A stretch of 6,727 nucleotides of DNA from Gammaproteobacteria bacterium. GTDB taxonomy: Bacteria > Pseudomonadota > Gammaproteobacteria > SZUA-229. Below are positions 5,614 through 6,727 of this stretch, in pieces; the first letter of the stretch is position 1; every line of letters begins with the position of its first letter. A program made the position numbers and the translations under genes. The notes beneath the pieces were generated by a model. The model ran no database searches, was not told where the DNA came from, and saw nothing but the letters and a program-made list of their open reading frames with translations. Where the stretch lies: positions 1 to 6,727 of the forward strand of contig JAPHRB010000145.1 in NCBI GenBank assembly GCA_026197015.1, given 5' to 3'.

Positions 5614-6627
5614 ATGTCAGAGAAAAAACCCTTTAACAGGAGAATCGCTGTACTCGGCGGTGGCTCCTGGGGCACAGCACTAGCCACCCAGGTCGCTCGT
5701 GCAAAGCATGATGTGGTGTTATGGGACCTCAATCCCGAGCACGTGAAAAACATGCAATTAACCCATCGCAATCAACAGTATTTACCTGATATAACACTTC
5801 CCCAGTCATTAAAATTTAGCGACCAGCTTGAAAAAACGATACGTGATGCTGATACCCTGCTCATTGCTATCCCAAGTCATGCAGTACGTGGCTTTCTGCA
5901 GAAAAGCAAACAATGGATACGCCCAGAGCAGCACATTGTCTGGGCGACTAAAGGCCTTGAAGAGGGTAGTGCGAAACCCGTTCATGAAGTGGTAGCAGAG
6001 GAAATACCTGACTGTAAATCAACAGCGGTTATTTCCGGTCCTACATTTGCGCTCGAAGTGGCTAATAATTTGCCAACCGCGGTCACCGTTGCAGCTAGTA
6101 GCCATGCCATTGCGAATGAAGTCGCCAGCTTTTTACATTATGGTAATTTCAGGGTTTATACATCAGAAGATATGATAGGCGTAGAACTCGGAGGCTCACT
6201 TAAAAATGTGCTTGCGATTGCTGCCGGCATAGCCGACGGGCTTGGCTTTGGCTCAAATACCCGGGCCGCTCTTATAACCCGGGGCCTGAACGAAATTATG
6301 CGTCTGGGCATCGCCATGGGTGCTAATGCAGAAACCTTTATGGGGCTCGCGGGCATGGGTGATCTTGTTCTCACCTGTACCGATAATCAGTCACGTAATC
6401 GTCAAATGGGCTTAGCCCTTGCAGAGGGCCTGAGTATTGAAGCCGCTAGAGAAAGAATTGGCCAGGCTGTAGAAGGCGTTAAAACGGCTAAAGAAGCATG
6501 GCTACTGGCACAAAAATATAATGTCGATATGCCTATCATTGAGCAAACTTATAAAGTTTTATATGAAGACAAAGCACCCATAGATGCGGTACATGATTTA
6601 CTGGGGCGAGAAGCTAAATCAGAGTAG
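5614..6627 (+). CDS. gpsA: NAD(P)-dependent glycerol-3-phosphate dehydrogenase
   Basis: A 337-residue cytosolic enzyme (E. coli GpsA is 339). It reduces dihydroxyacetone phosphate to sn-glycerol 3-phosphate, the backbone for phospholipids. The Rossmann domain opens with VLGGGSWGTALA (13-24), the dinucleotide-binding loop. ATKGLEEG at 111-118 carries Lys113; SGPTFALEVA lies at 141-150. The catalytic domain has GGSLKNVLAIAAGIADG with Lys197 as likely catalytic lysine, NTRAALITRGLNEI at 215-228, GMGDL around Asp250, SRNRQMG at 260-266 and VEGVKT at 286-291. The start has no Shine-Dalgarno site. It lies in the same frame as secB, six bases after its TAA, so no upstream start is possible and translation probably depends on re-initiation from secB. 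GC is higher in the middle of the gene than in its neighbours, with no sign of breakage. Confidence 0.97.
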   Translation: MSEKKPFNRRIAVLGGGSWGTALATQVARAKHDVVLWDLNPEHVKNMQLTHRNQQYLPDITLPQSLKFSDQLEKTIRDADTLLIAIPSHAVRGFLQKSKQWIRPEQHIVWATKGLEEGSAKPVHEVVAEEIPDCKSTAVISGPTFALEVANNLPTAVTVAASSHAIANEVASFLHYGNFRVYTSEDMIGVELGGSLKNVLAIAAGIADGLGFGSNTRAALITRGLNEIMRLGIAMGANAETFMGLAGMGDLVLTCTDNQSRNRQMGLALAEGLSIEAARERIGQAVEGVKTAKEAWLLAQKYNVDMPIIEQTYKVLYEDKAPIDAVHDLLGREAKSE

Positions 6628-6727
6628 TTTTATGTGTATTCCCACGGAGGATGGTGGGAACGAGACGAATGACAGACTCTGATAATCACATCAGGCAAAG
6701 CGGCTATAGATCATCTCCCTCGGGGAA
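6628..6727. other. Non-coding tail after gpsA
   Basis: These 100 bases to the window edge hold no complete gene. They contain the GTGGGAA palindrome (6639-6660) and a smaller CTGAT/ATCAG inverted pair (6679-6683 and 6690-6694). No U-tract follows either stem. A cysE-type gene follows gpsA in E. coli, but nothing here shows what comes next. Confidence 0.5.
6639..6660. repeat. GTGGGAA-type palindromic intergenic repeat
   Basis: TTCCCAC (6639-6645) pairs perfectly with GTGGGAA (6654-6660) around GGAGGATG, starting 11 bases past the gpsA stop. Read on the minus strand it begins CTCGTTCCCACC and ends CCGTGGGAATAC. That is the general form CGTTCCCACG..CGTGGGAAT that I recall as an abundant dispersed palindrome in several gammaproteobacterial genomes. 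One copy in a window cannot prove it is dispersed. It may also protect the 3' end of the secB-gpsA mRNA. Confidence 0.5.

Noticed and set aside
6156..6374. 72-codon minus-strand open frame inside gpsA
   Set aside because: Antisense shadow of the conserved GpsA catalytic domain.

Overview
The window looks like ordinary chromosome of an AT-rich gammaproteobacterium. The evidence is the yibN-grxC-secB-gpsA gene order, an EnvC protein with the enteric-type degenerate LytM domain, and secB itself, which is mainly a proteobacterial gene. I cannot fix the genus. The tight genes and a full set of intact reading frames show no sign of phage, plasmid or insertion sequence.

Layout. Positions 1-395 hold no convincing gene but contain three inverted repeats, the last of which lies where a terminator would be expected. 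Positions 396-3546 are a minus-strand operon, transcribed envC -> ctpA -> yajL-like (DJ-1 family), with gaps of 47 and 26 bases. Positions 3547-3715 are an AT-rich divergent control region. On the plus strand, 3716-4857 hold an ArsR-family regulator, a membrane-anchored rhodanese (yibN-like) and glutaredoxin 3 (grxC). A 276-base gap with a GC-rich hairpin follows. Then come secB and gpsA (5134-6627), six bases apart and probably translated together. The last 100 bases hold a GTGGGAA-type palindrome resembling a dispersed intergenic repeat.

How the genes fit together. EnvC (amidase activator) and CtpA (periplasmic processing protease) both belong to envelope and peptidoglycan work, and a DJ-1 family protein is attached to that operon. 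On the other side, the regulator has only two cysteines, Cys38 and Cys104, 66 residues apart. That is the arrangement I recall for the persulfide/redox-sensing SqrR/BigR/HlyU group, and the regulator lies directly before a rhodanese and a glutaredoxin, which are thiol and sulfane-sulfur proteins. In E. coli the gene between envC and yibN is gpmI; here the regulator occupies that slot. The most interesting hypothesis in the window is therefore a small sulfur/redox-responsive module set into an otherwise conserved housekeeping neighbourhood. It is inferred from residues and context, and I did not find a wholly new system.
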